A stretch of 40,164 nt of DNA from Deltaproteobacteria bacterium (GCA_027003115.1 JALWYS010000176.1:1-40164); one strand, 5' to 3'; shown: positions 32,376 to 40,164, numbered from the stretch's first letter. The notes: generated by a model from the sequence alone, not told the origin. Translations and numbers: made by a program.

Positions 32376-35300
32376 CTATTTCGTTACAAAGACCTCTGGA
32401 TCAATATCTGGAAAGATGGGGTTTGTCATCTCGAGGTTTTCAAGCCTGCAAAGGTTTGAAGGTGAGTTCCTGTCCTTGTCCCAGTAAATGGAGGCAAGGA
32501 TCCAAAAACGCTCAAGGTCTTCAAAGAAATACTCCTTCATCCTGTCAACAAAATGACCATTTGATATGACAAAGGGAATATCGCTGTTCATGCTCTGAAG
32601 GACTTCGCGGGCAGCCTGGGCCACTATCCGCCTGGCAACAGGGTCGTCATTTGCCTCGGCCTTCAGATTATTCGCCATGGCAACCAGCTCACCAATGGCC
32701 TCGTGGCTGTGTCTGTACATCCAGGAAACAGATCCATACATCCACTTGTCAAAGGTGCCCTTGTCTCCCCAGGAAGAGGGATTTAAGAAGACCTCTTGGT
32801 TCCTTGGATATCGAAACAGATAGCTGCTTGGCGTAATGAGCTCGGTTTCGTTCTGGTTGTAGTAGAGCTTTTTCAACAGGAAATAGAGAAAATCAGTACC
32901 CTCGAACCAGTGGTGACCAAAGAGCTCTGCGTCATACATGGCAACCACCAGGGGCTTTTTCCAGAACCAGTCCTTTATGTACCTGAAACGGAAATTTCTC
33001 GACTCCATGAAGTGCTGGGCATGGCGTGCGGCCTTCTCAAGGGCCCACTGGCGGACATAGGGCTCCTTGTAATCGTTGGTGCGGGTGGTGATACGGTTGT
33101 AGCGAAGGGGGCCGCCCTTAAAGTGGAAGTCAAGATAGTCAGGGTCCCCTGGATAACCCTCTTCACCACTCCAGACCTGCTTACCCGTTTCAGGATCGCG
33201 GGCAAAGCCGGCAACATCGCTTCCTTTCAAAAAGACAGGGGCATGGGTGCCAAATACCACCGGGCAGTCTGCAAGGGTTACTGCATGTGTCTCAGTGAAG
33301 AAGTACCTGAGACCTGCCTCCTGTACAAACCTTTCTATGCCAGGGACATATGCGCATTCAGGAAGCCAGATTCCCCTTGGACTTGTGCCAAAGGTGTCTT
33401 CGTAGTCCCGAACCGCTGTATCTATCTGTGCCCTAACAGATTCGGGACGGGGCATGAAAAAGGGCAAAAATGCATGGGTTGCCCCGCAGGTGGAAATCTC
33501 AATGTAGCCCTGCTCCTGGAACTTCCTGAAGGCCCTTGTAAGGTCGCAGTCATATTTCAAAAAGCAGTCCTTTATCTCCAGGAAGCGGTTAAGGTGCATC
33601 CATGCCGTATCATGGTACTGCATGGCCTGGCGCCTTGTCCTGTCCACCTCTGCCCTGGCAAGGTTTATGTGGGCATCGATGTACTTTAGAAATTCTTCTT
33701 GCAGGAATGGACAGCGCATCATGTTTGAAAGGGTGGGAGAGATGTCCATGGAAAGCCTGAAATCCACCCCTTCTTGGGCAAGTTTTTCAAAGATCAGGAT
33801 GAGCGGTATGTAGGTATCCTTTACGGCCTCATGAAACCACTCGGGCGGATAACCCATGGGCTGCCAAAAACCGCTCTCCCCATATGAGACCCTCTTTCTT
33901 ATGTAGGGAAGGTGGGCATGAAGGTGGATGATGAGAAGCCCTATGGAGTTTTCTGCAGTGCCCATAACAGACTCAAGCTTCCTGTTGGTTGGGTGACCTG
34001 CGCTCAGGTTCACCTCCCTGAACTGGACGGGGTTATTACCAGGAAAGAGGCGGGCCGTTTGAATGGAATTTGATACCTCTGTAAGAGGCAGAATCTCGTC
34101 CTTTGATACAGCCACTAACTGCACCCTGTACACTTTATCTGGCTGAAGATTGAGATACCAGTTGTCCGTAAGGCCAAGATGGACCTCAATATCTTCATGC
34201 ATCTGGTGAAAAAGGTTCCCTGCCCACTCGTGATAGACCTTTATGTATGTCTTTACCTGGGAGGATGTCTTTTTTCCAAGATCTTCAAGTTTTGAACTAA
34301 GGGCATCCCTGTCCACGTGCCAATAGGTGTACCCGCGCTTTTCGTCTATTGGTAAAAGCACGATGTGATCCGGCTTTTTGGGCACGGCGCAAAAGGTGGA
34401 ACGGATGACCTCCTGGTTTAGACCTTCCCTTTTGGAACGGACAAATATCCTTGCCTGATAGGCAGCCCCGTCCCTTACTCCATGAAAGAGCCAGTGGCTT
34501 GCTCCTGGCAGAAGCATGCCTCCATGGCCTTTAACCTTCTTGGTACCTTGAGGGGTGAACTCAAAGAGTTCAATTTCGGTCTCCACATCTTCCCATTCAA
34601 GTCCCCTCGGCACCAAGACCTTTTGGTATATTTCATTCCAGTCCTCCTGGGTTACCTTCCACCAGGCCCTCAACTGAACGGTGTCTTCCTCCCACACCTC
34701 TCTTTTCAGTTCGAAATATGTGGTATCCGCCGGGACGTGGACCGTGGCTGAAAATAGCTCACCTACAACATCTGGTTCCTGGAAATCGAGACTGAATATG
34801 ATCTTTAAAACTGTGGGATTTTCCAGGTTTGCACGAAGAAGCCCAGCCTCATCCGGAACATCCTTTCTCACAACGGTAAGGTTTATCTTCCTGAGCCTTC
34901 CCATTATGACTGCATAGTCTCCTGTGCCAGTCCATATCCATTCCTCCTTGGGAAGGTCATCGGCATTAAAGGGGGGTCTGACGCAGTGCACAAAGAGGTC
35001 GACCTCCTCATCCCAGTTGAGCTTGAAAGAACGCTCCACCTCGTGTTTCACCCTCTCCCAATCTATATCTGACCATGTCAGATGATGGCGCTTAGGGTTC
35101 TCAGACACCAGGCTCACATTTGGCGTGTAGTGAAAGTCCGTGGACATGTGGAGCTTGTAATGCTCCTTTAAGACAAGCCTTATTTCAAAATCTCCGCTTT
35201 CTCCAAGGTAAAACTCTGTGGAATGGAGATGGGTGCATTTCTTTTCGAAAAAGGGCTGGTCCTCTCCTGGCCTTAAGACCTGAACCCAGAGGTCTTCCAT

Positions 35301-35435
35301 GGCCGTATTGACCCTGTCCAGAAGTTCTTGTTCCCAGGAAACATAGACGAGGTTTCCCGTGATCTTTACATAAACGTGATCAAACTGATAATTGTTGCAA
35401 CGAACCACTGGTTCAAAGGGCAAAACCGAAGACAT
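32376..35435 (-). CDS. GH57 1,4-alpha-glucan branching enzyme with long N-terminal DUF4912-like region
   Basis: The C-terminal half (about 480-1019) is a GH57 (DUF1957-type) branching enzyme, with LLIIHLHAHLPYIRKR, the GIWLPECAYVPG motif carrying nucleophile Glu693 and the YDAELFGHHWFEG motif carrying acid/base Asp835, plus a complete C-terminal helical domain. Such enzymes make alpha-1,6 branches in glycogen-type glucans. The N-terminal 480 residues contain Trp-rich beta segments (NLVYVSWEQELLDR, YTYWHVDRDALSSKLEDLG, NWYLNLQPDKVYRVQLVA) that resemble DUF4912 repeats and may bind carbohydrate. The fusion is unusual in size (1019 residues against about 530 for the free-standing enzyme). No other glycogen gene is nearby. 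It has its own promoter and terminator. Confidence 0.88.
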   Translation of the reverse strand: MSSVLPFEPVVRCNNYQFDHVYVKITGNLVYVSWEQELLDRVNTAMEDLWVQVLRPGEDQPFFEKKCTHLHSTEFYLGESGDFEIRLVLKEHYKLHMSTDFHYTPNVSLVSENPKRHHLTWSDIDWERVKHEVERSFKLNWDEEVDLFVHCVRPPFNADDLPKEEWIWTGTGDYAVIMGRLRKINLTVVRKDVPDEAGLLRANLENPTVLKIIFSLDFQEPDVVGELFSATVHVPADTTYFELKREVWEEDTVQLRAWWKVTQEDWNEIYQKVLVPRGLEWEDVETEIELFEFTPQGTKKVKGHGGMLLPGASHWLFHGVRDGAAYQARIFVRSKREGLNQEVIRSTFCAVPKKPDHIVLLPIDEKRGYTYWHVDRDALSSKLEDLGKKTSSQVKTYIKVYHEWAGNLFHQMHEDIEVHLGLTDNWYLNLQPDKVYRVQLVAVSKDEILPLTEVSNSIQTARLFPGNNPVQFREVNLSAGHPTNRKLESVMGTAENSIGLLIIHLHAHLPYIRKRVSYGESGFWQPMGYPPEWFHEAVKDTYIPLILIFEKLAQEGVDFRLSMDISPTLSNMMRCPFLQEEFLKYIDAHINLARAEVDRTRRQAMQYHDTAWMHLNRFLEIKDCFLKYDCDLTRAFRKFQEQGYIEISTCGATHAFLPFFMPRPESVRAQIDTAVRDYEDTFGTSPRGIWLPECAYVPGIERFVQEAGLRYFFTETHAVTLADCPVVFGTHAPVFLKGSDVAGFARDPETGKQVWSGEEGYPGDPDYLDFHFKGGPLRYNRITTRTNDYKEPYVRQWALEKAARHAQHFMESRNFRFRYIKDWFWKKPLVVAMYDAELFGHHWFEGTDFLYFLLKKLYYNQNETELITPSSYLFRYPRNQEVFLNPSSWGDKGTFDKWMYGSVSWMYRHSHEAIGELVAMANNLKAEANDDPVARRIVAQAAREVLQSMNSDIPFVISNGHFVDRMKEYFFEDLERFWILASIYWDKDRNSPSNLCRLENLEMTNPIFPDIDPEVFVTK

Positions 35436-35488
35436 ACTTTACTGTTTCCTTAAAGTGAAATTTTTATAATTGATCAAAAATTAAGGCT

Positions 35489-35517
35489 AATATGCTGTTG
35501 AATCCTTCCAAGGTCAA
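35489..35517 (-). promoter_or_regulatory. Sigma-70-type promoter of the GH57 gene
   Basis: On the - strand TTGACC (35517-35512), a 17-nt spacer and CATATT (35494-35489) form a good -35/-10 pair. Initiation would be near 35482, about 47 nt before the ATG at 35435. With the terminator at 32309-32352 this makes the GH57 gene a single-gene unit. Confidence 0.6.
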
Positions 35518-35551
35518 TACAAATCTTGCTAATAGCCATTGCGGAGGCGAA

Positions 35552-36286
35552 TTATTTGCCTGCCTCCATGTCCTTGAACAAGGAAAAGGGATAGTAATCA
35601 GGAAGGGGCGCGTAAAATTCCATTGACTCTTTCTTTGTTGGATGCTCAATTTCTAGACTCCATGAATGGAGCGCAAGCCCGCGGCCGCCAAGTATTTTTT
35701 CCCTGGAGCCATACTTTACGTCACCAAGAATTGGACAGCCCAGGACCCTTGACAGCTGAACCCTAAGTTGATGAGGCCTTCCTGTTACAGGCTCAAGACA
35801 AAGGAGAAATAATCCGCGACTTTCACCAATCATCTGCCAAATCGTAATGGCCTTTTTTGCTCCATGGGCCTTCTCGTTGACCACTGAAACCACATTTGTC
35901 CTGGGATTTTTTTTCAAAAATGTCTCAATGGTCCCGGACACCTGCCCCGGCCTTTCACGGACACACGCAAGATAACGCTTTCTTATTGACCTTTTTCTCA
36001 ATTGATGGGAAAGGCGGGAGGCGGCCTTGGAGGTCCTTGCGAAACAGACCAGCCCTGAAACGGGCCGGTCTATTCTGTGGATAACGGCAAGAAAGACATT
36101 TCCAGTTTTTTTGCAAGTAGCCTTTATGTAATTCTTTCCCCAGTCAAGCAGGGAATAATCCTTTGAAGAATCAGGTACCACTGGCATGGCTGCAGGCTTG
36201 AACAGAACCAAAAGGTGATTGTCCTCATAGATGACATGGGGGGTTATTCCTTCACAAACTGGCTGGTTGGTATTAATAATGTCCAC
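35552..36286 (-). CDS. RluA-family pseudouridine synthase
   Basis: The 244-residue protein belongs to the RluA/RluC/RluD family without an S4 domain. It has YEDNHLLVLFKPAAMPVVPD, the catalytic motif HRIDRPVSGLVCFA (Asp in RxDxxxSG, around residue 74), RSIRKRYLACVRERP, the RPHQLRVQLSRVLGCPILGD motif and LALHSWSLEIEHP. The target uridine (23S rRNA or tRNA) cannot be told from sequence. The likely start is GTG 36286, since no ATG is in frame before the domain; the first 15 residues are not conserved and there is no evident Shine-Dalgarno site, so the start is uncertain. Confidence 0.88.
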   Translation of the reverse strand: MDIINTNQPVCEGITPHVIYEDNHLLVLFKPAAMPVVPDSSKDYSLLDWGKNYIKATCKKTGNVFLAVIHRIDRPVSGLVCFARTSKAASRLSHQLRKRSIRKRYLACVRERPGQVSGTIETFLKKNPRTNVVSVVNEKAHGAKKAITIWQMIGESRGLFLLCLEPVTGRPHQLRVQLSRVLGCPILGDVKYGSREKILGGRGLALHSWSLEIEHPTKKESMEFYAPLPDYYPFSLFKDMEAGK

Positions 36287-36693
36287 TTAAAGACTATTTA
36301 AATTTCTTCAATAGGCAAAAATTATGGGTTGTTGCCAGCACGCAAGGATAACTCGGAGGAAAGGATCTGTTTCGTCCAAAATCGGATGTGCCCTGCCTTC
36401 AATAGGACTTGGCATCTATCGACCCGACGCTACCAGCCTGTTTTCTCCCTGGATGGAGAGCTTTCATCCGATTTCCTTTTGCACTTACAAAGACTTTGAG
36501 CGTCCATAAATATTTACAGTATAGAATAGATATTAAATTGTTTCAGCTATCATTAATTATTGAATCGGCATCATCTTATTAATTTTAATTTTGGACAAAA
36601 ACAATTTCTATGACACTAAAGAGAAGAATCATAAGGTTAAAATAAAAAAATCGGATGCACTGTAATTAGTGCATAAATTAAGGAAGTTTGCAA
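36287..36693. other. 407-bp gene-free region between the RluA-type gene and the histidine kinase
   Basis: I find no convincing gene here. A frame at 36324-36509 (61 codons) has codon use unlike its neighbours, no good ribosome-binding site and no recognisable motif. The first half (about 36325-36510) is relatively GC-rich, the second half AT-rich. The 10-mer AAATCGGATG occurs at 36378-36387 and 36648-36657 and its reverse complement at 36465-36474. CTTCAATAGG occurs at 36306-36315 and 36397-36406. A small palindrome lies just before the kinase. It could hold a leader RNA or operators; no known riboswitch class fits. Confidence 0.5.
36655..36674. repeat. Inverted repeat in front of the histidine kinase gene
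   Basis: ATGCACT-GTAATT-AGTGCAT is a perfect 7-bp inverted repeat with a 6-nt centre. It lies 7 nt before the kinase Shine-Dalgarno site (AGGAAG, 36681-36686). It partly overlaps the second AAATCGGATG copy. It could be an operator for a dimeric regulator or an RNA hairpin controlling translation. Confidence 0.5.
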
Positions 36694-38124
36694 ATGAAAT
36701 GCTATTTAAGGTCTCTTAAGGTCAAGCTTGTGTACAGCTTTACTGTGGTCTTTCTTGTCACTGCTTTTTCATCTATAGCTTCCATCTTCGCCATTTCCAG
36801 GGTGGAACAGAAGATGGAAGTAATGGAACAAATGGCAGTGATCACGTTACAGACCTTGCTTGTCCGCCAAAAGGAAAAAAATTTTCTTCTTTATGGCAAT
36901 CTTCAGGAGCTTGCAGATGCCAAAAATCTGCTGACTGATATCAGGAAAAAAATAACCAAACTTGACCCAATATATCTGAAAGACTTCAAAAACGTTAATA
37001 TCCTTATTAATTCATACGAGAAGATCATAAACAAATTCCTTTCAGGGAAGGAATATGGCAAGGCACAAAATGTATTAAAGGCAACTCTAAGAGAAAAGGG
37101 GCACACGCTCATGACCATGATCATTAAACGTGCCAATTTTCTTAAGGACAAATTGGAAACGGAAATTCTAAAATACAAGGAAATGTCCTTCCTTTTATTA
37201 TGGGTTGCCATTCCTATCGGGCTTCTTCTTTGTCTCTTCCTTGCAGAGTGGATCCTTGAGCCTATTGAATATGTGCGCAAGCAGGCCATAAACGTCATGA
37301 GCGGCAAGATAAAAGCAATTCCAGTGGAACCAATAACCAATAAATGTATAGAATGCGATGGTCTGGTAAGATCAATCAACAAGATGCTGGATACCATTGA
37401 ATCTAAACAACAGCAGCTTGTGCAGTCTGAAAAACTTGCTGCCATAGGAAAGGTCACAGCGGGCATAGCCCATGAGATAAACAATCCTTTGAATAACATC
37501 AGTCTGACTGCCGAGGTTCTGCTTGAAGATATGGAAAACATGACCTGTGATGAGAGGCGGGAGATGATAAATGACATCCTTGTGCAGGCGGAACGGGCTC
37601 GGGATATTGTGCACCATCTTCTTCAGTTTTCCAGGATGAAAAAGTCCACACTTCGGGAAAAGGTGGATCTGGCGAAACTCGTTGAGGACACCCTGGCCCT
37701 GCTCAAAAACGAACTAAAGATTACGCGCACCAGGGTAAAGACCAAGGTAGAAAAAGGCGTGGCCATTATTTTTGGAAATCCTAACCAGTTGCAGCAGGTG
37801 CTTGTTAATATTATCCTAAATGCCATGCAGGCCATGGGTGAAAGGGGCAGCCTGGAAATATCCCTCCGAGTGGATAAGAAAACTAAAAAGGCCTACCTTT
37901 CCATTAAGGATAACGGGCCTGGAATACCCAATGAGGTGCTTCAACATGTACTTGAACCCTTTTATACCACCAAAAAAGACGGTACCGGGTTGGGGCTTTC
38001 GGTTAGTTACGGGATTATAAAGGAACACAAGGGTGATATTCATATCGACAGCAAAAAGGGCAAGGGCACTACAGTAACTATTGAACTACCTCTAATTGAA
38101 AAGGAAGAGGAAAATCCCCATTGA
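36694..38124 (+). CDS. Membrane sensor histidine kinase (NtrB-like)
   Basis: The 476-residue kinase has a first transmembrane helix (about 12-34) and an extracytoplasmic helical-bundle sensor (about 38-165, with RQKEKNFLLYG, a pattern seen in HBM/4HB sensors). A second transmembrane helix (about 166-187), a HAMP-like linker containing a CxxC (Cys218/Cys221), a HisKA domain with His260 (AGIAHEINNPLNNIS) and a HATPase domain follow, the last with N box, DNGPGIPNEV and TGLGLSVSYGII. ATG 36694 follows AGGAAG by 7 nt. The stop overlaps the start of the NtrC-type partner. The signal is unknown; the sensor suggests a small-molecule or envelope cue. Confidence 0.92.
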   Translation: MKCYLRSLKVKLVYSFTVVFLVTAFSSIASIFAISRVEQKMEVMEQMAVITLQTLLVRQKEKNFLLYGNLQELADAKNLLTDIRKKITKLDPIYLKDFKNVNILINSYEKIINKFLSGKEYGKAQNVLKATLREKGHTLMTMIIKRANFLKDKLETEILKYKEMSFLLLWVAIPIGLLLCLFLAEWILEPIEYVRKQAINVMSGKIKAIPVEPITNKCIECDGLVRSINKMLDTIESKQQQLVQSEKLAAIGKVTAGIAHEINNPLNNISLTAEVLLEDMENMTCDERREMINDILVQAERARDIVHHLLQFSRMKKSTLREKVDLAKLVEDTLALLKNELKITRTRVKTKVEKGVAIIFGNPNQLQQVLVNIILNAMQAMGERGSLEISLRVDKKTKKAYLSIKDNGPGIPNEVLQHVLEPFYTTKKDGTGLGLSVSYGIIKEHKGDIHIDSKKGKGTTVTIELPLIEKEEENPH

Positions 38125-39512
38125 GAAATACCGGTAAGAAAAAAAGTGACAGCTTCAAAGTAATCGTACTGGATGATGAGGAAATAACCGTAAAACGGTT
38201 GACAAAGGGCCTTAGTGCAGCTGACGAGCTCGATGTAGAGGGCTTTATACTGGCAAAAGATGCCCTGAAAGAAATAAAGAAATCGCCTCCAGATATATTC
38301 ATCTCCGATATAAAACTTAAGGATGCATATGGACTTGACCTCATAGACGAAATCAAGGCAACCTGTCCTAATACTGTAATTATTCTGATAACCGGCTACG
38401 CATCCATAGATCAGGCGGTAAAGGCGACCAAGAAGGGGGCATTTTATTACCTTGCCAAACCCTTTTCGTTAACAGAGCTTAGAAAAATCATTTCTGAAGC
38501 CATTGAATTTATTCGGTCACGACGCCAAAAAGACCTAATAATGGAGCAGTTGACTCGCAAGGGCAGGCTTGGTGACATTATAGGCTCAACGCCTGAAATG
38601 ATTAAGATATTCAAGACCATTAAACAAATAGCCCCTCTTGACTGCAACGTACTCATTAAAGGTGAAACTGGCACGGGCAAAGAACTTGTTGCCAAGGCCT
38701 TACACCTGCACAGCAAGCGTAGCAAATTCCCCTTTGTATCCTTCAACTGCGGTGGATTTACAGAAGAACTCATTGCAAACGAACTCTTCGGCCATGAAAA
38801 GGGGGCCTTTACAGGTGCAAATTCAACAAAACTTGGACTGCTAGAAACCGCTTCTGGTGGCACTGTTTTTCTGGATGAAATAGGGGAAATGCCCTTGTCC
38901 ATGCAGGTGAAACTGCTCAGGGTCCTTCAGGAAAATACCATCTTTCGGGTTGGAGGTACCAAGCCCATTGAAATAGATTGCCGGTTCGTTGCCGCCACAA
39001 ACAGAAACCTAGACAAGATGGTAAGCGAAGACGCCTTCAGGCAAGATCTTTTTTACAGGCTAAAGGTTGTAACCATTTCCCTGCCCCCGCTTCGAAAAAG
39101 GCGTGAAGACATACCGGCTCTTGCCACGCACTTTGCAAAAAAGGCGGCAAAAAAGTTTGGCAAGGCCACCCCAATGGTTGGAGATGACTTTCTTGATGCC
39201 CTTGTGGACTACCCATTTCCTGGAAACTGTCGAGAACTCGAACACATTGTGGAAAGGGCAGTTGCATTGAGCCGAAAGAATATACTAACTGCCGAGGACC
39301 TTCCTCCTGATCTTTGGCTGCTAAAAGAGCCGGAAAATAAGAAAAAGGACACCGCACCTCTTAAGCAGCTTGAGCTAGATTACATTATGGACATATATAA
39401 GAAAACCGGATTTAACCAGAGCGAAACTGCAAGAATACTGGGAATCTCCCGAACCACCCTTTGGCGAAAACTACGCCAATTCAATATTAAATCAAAAAAG
39501 CATCATCCATAG
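38121..39512 (+). CDS. Sigma-54-dependent NtrC-type response regulator
   Basis: The 463-residue regulator has a canonical receiver (acidic pair Asp18/Asp19, phospho-Asp63 in FISDIKLKD, Thr91, Lys113 in LAKPF). The AAA+ domain has GETGTGKE (181-188), the sigma-54 loop GAFTGA (228-233) and LDEIGEM, and the C-terminal Fis-type HTH has TGFNQSETARILGISRTTLW. It is therefore fully equipped, in contrast to the flagellar activator in this window. The start codon is TTG at 38121, overlapping the kinase stop (TTGA), with AAGGAAGAGG upstream. Target genes are not known; none of the neighbouring upstream regions has a clear sigma-54 site. Confidence 0.93.
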   Translation: MRNTGKKKSDSFKVIVLDDEEITVKRLTKGLSAADELDVEGFILAKDALKEIKKSPPDIFISDIKLKDAYGLDLIDEIKATCPNTVIILITGYASIDQAVKATKKGAFYYLAKPFSLTELRKIISEAIEFIRSRRQKDLIMEQLTRKGRLGDIIGSTPEMIKIFKTIKQIAPLDCNVLIKGETGTGKELVAKALHLHSKRSKFPFVSFNCGGFTEELIANELFGHEKGAFTGANSTKLGLLETASGGTVFLDEIGEMPLSMQVKLLRVLQENTIFRVGGTKPIEIDCRFVAATNRNLDKMVSEDAFRQDLFYRLKVVTISLPPLRKRREDIPALATHFAKKAAKKFGKATPMVGDDFLDALVDYPFPGNCRELEHIVERAVALSRKNILTAEDLPPDLWLLKEPENKKKDTAPLKQLELDYIMDIYKKTGFNQSETARILGISRTTLWRKLRQFNIKSKKHHP

Positions 39513-39513
39513 A

Positions 39514-39533
39514 CAATAAAAAAACTGTTTTAT
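39514..39533. terminator. Weak AT hairpin between convergent regulator genes
   Basis: ATAAAA (39516-39521) can pair with TTTTAT (39528-39533) in the 23-bp gap between the NtrC-type regulator and the convergent receiver gene. The stem is pure AT, so any two-way termination would be weak. Confidence 0.25.
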
Positions 39534-39535
39534 CT

Positions 39536-39922
39536 CTATTCCTGTATCTTGGCAGCGCGTCTGACTGCCTCCTTTAATTCATCCAGCCTGAAGGGCTTCA
39601 CCATGAAGTCAAACACCCCACTCTTAAAGGCCTCCTTAGCCGTCTCTGGTTTCGCATAGCCGGTAATAATAATCACTCTGGCCTTGGGATTTAACTGTTT
39701 GACCTTTCCCAGTATCTCCATTCCATCAAGCTCTTCCATCTTGAAATCCGTAACCACGATATCAAAGGGATTGTTTTCCATGAATTTCAATGCCGAAAGG
39801 GGATTGGTGAATATATCCACATGGAAGCCCATTTTCGAAAAAACCTGTTTTAATCTCTTGCCAACTATGGGCTCGTCATCAATAATAATCAATCGCAACG
39901 GCTCATCGGACTTATCTACCAT
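39536..39922 (-). CDS. Single-domain response regulator (receiver only)
   Basis: The 128-residue protein is a stand-alone receiver. It has the acidic pair in LIIIDDEP, the phospho-Asp in IVVTDFKMEELDG, Thr in IIITGYA and Lys in MVKPFRLDEL, so it can be phosphorylated. There is no output domain. ATG 39922 follows GGAG (39932-39929) by 6 nt. It lies tail to tail with the kinase/NtrC pair and may act as a phosphate sink, a relay element or a partner for another kinase. Its receiver is similar in style to NtrC-type receivers. Confidence 0.92.
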   Translation of the reverse strand: MVDKSDEPLRLIIIDDEPIVGKRLKQVFSKMGFHVDIFTNPLSALKFMENNPFDIVVTDFKMEELDGMEILGKVKQLNPKARVIIITGYAKPETAKEAFKSGVFDFMVKPFRLDELKEAVRRAAKIQE

Positions 39923-40020
39923 TTAAAACTCCAGACGTTAAGGTTTATGAACACTCAGAGCAAAACAGCCTGAAAAAAAATTTCATCTAGAAGGGAACCT
40001 GTTTCAAAAATACCTTTTAA

Positions 40021-40102
40021 ATTTTAACACATTTTCACTAAAATCCAATGAACTATTAGACCTTTGTTACGAGCAAATAAATTGTCCTCCATTTTAACAC
40101 AT
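40021..40102. repeat. 12-bp direct repeat in the intergenic region before the last gene
   Basis: ATTTTAACACAT occurs at 40021-40032 and again at 40091-40102, exactly 70 bp apart. The second copy overlaps a possible -35 box (TTAACA, 40094-40099). Confidence 0.5.
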
Positions 40103-40122
40103 AACTTGTCCGGATTTATATG
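40094..40122 (+). promoter_or_regulatory. Candidate promoter for the gene starting at 40143
   Basis: TTAACA (40094-40099), a 17-nt spacer and TATATG (40117-40122) form a moderate -35/-10 pair. Initiation would fall near 40129, just before the Shine-Dalgarno site. Confidence 0.35.
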
Positions 40123-40142
40123 GGAGTTTAGGAGGTATCCAT

Positions 40143-40164
40143 ATGAGCCGGGCACATATAATGG
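40143..40164 (+). CDS. Start of an unidentified gene (partial)
   Basis: ATG 40143 follows the strong Shine-Dalgarno site AGGAGGT (40130-40136) by 6 nt. Only MSRAHIM can be read before the window ends, so the product cannot be named. It is divergent from the receiver-only gene. Confidence 0.55.

Noticed and set aside
36324-36509. A 61-codon frame on the + strand before the histidine kinase
   Set aside because: There is no ribosome-binding site, codon choice differs from the neighbours (few AGG, many mixed codons), and no motif is recognisable. It probably arises by chance in a GC-richer patch.
36325-36510. A c-di-GMP or glycine riboswitch ahead of the histidine kinase
   Set aside because: The conserved cores of these classes could not be found on either strand, despite a few similar short words.
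36378-36657. A miniature transposable element bounded by AAATCGGATG
   Set aside because: The repeats are only 10 bp, the third copy is in direct orientation and no target-site duplication is visible.

Overview
The window carries about 40 kb of vertically inherited, housekeeping-type chromosome. Gene order (xseA, then DUF1844-ispE-tRNA-prs-rplY-pth; rimP-nusA-ylxR-infB-DUF503-rbfA-nrnA-truB-rpsO-pnp; a sigma-54-linked flagellar cluster flgBC-fliEFGHIJ; NtrC-type regulators) points to a flagellated Gram-negative bacterium of the Desulfobacterota / former Deltaproteobacteria. Arginine is encoded mostly by AGG throughout, which would fit a thermophilic or moderately thermophilic member, but that is only an inference. 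I see no insertion sequence, integrase, prophage gene or CRISPR array.

Layout. Positions 1-1075 (-): xseA, cut by the window edge. 1233-9202 (+): DUF1844 protein, ispE, tRNA-Gln, prs, rplY, pth, an M23 peptidase, a secreted helical protein, a prmA-like methyltransferase, a universal stress protein and glucokinase, tightly packed and often overlapping. 9173-21356 (-): reading in transcription order, tRNA-Gly(CCC), rimP, nusA, ylxR, infB, DUF503, rbfA, nrnA, truB, rpsO, pnp, an M16 peptidase and dut, which is the classic translation/RNA-processing operon. Its end overlaps glk tail to tail by 30 bp. 21478-32235 (-): a flagellar export/basal-body operon, in transcription order an exported TPR protein, an NtrC-family activator with a degenerate receiver, flgB, flgC, fliE, fliF, fliG, fliH, fliI, fliJ and a MotE-like gene. 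A near-consensus sigma-54 promoter precedes it and a strong terminator separates it from the next gene upstream. 32376-35435 (-): a GH57 alpha-glucan branching enzyme with a large N-terminal extension, with its own promoter and terminator. 35552-36286 (-): an RluA-type pseudouridine synthase. 36694-39512 (+): a membrane histidine kinase and a canonical NtrC-type response regulator. 39536-39922 (-): an orphan receiver-only protein. 40143-end (+): the first codons of another gene.

Most noteworthy: the flagellar operon opens with a large exported TPR protein coupled by a 4-bp overlap to a sigma-54 activator whose receiver has lost every phosphorylation residue, all under a sigma-54 promoter. This suggests a phosphorylation-independent flagellar checkpoint. 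A second point is the leader between tRNA-Gly and rimP, where a possible 12-codon ORF ends 3 nt before an intrinsic terminator that itself stops just before the rimP start. A third is the repeat-bearing 407-bp gene-free region in front of the histidine kinase.
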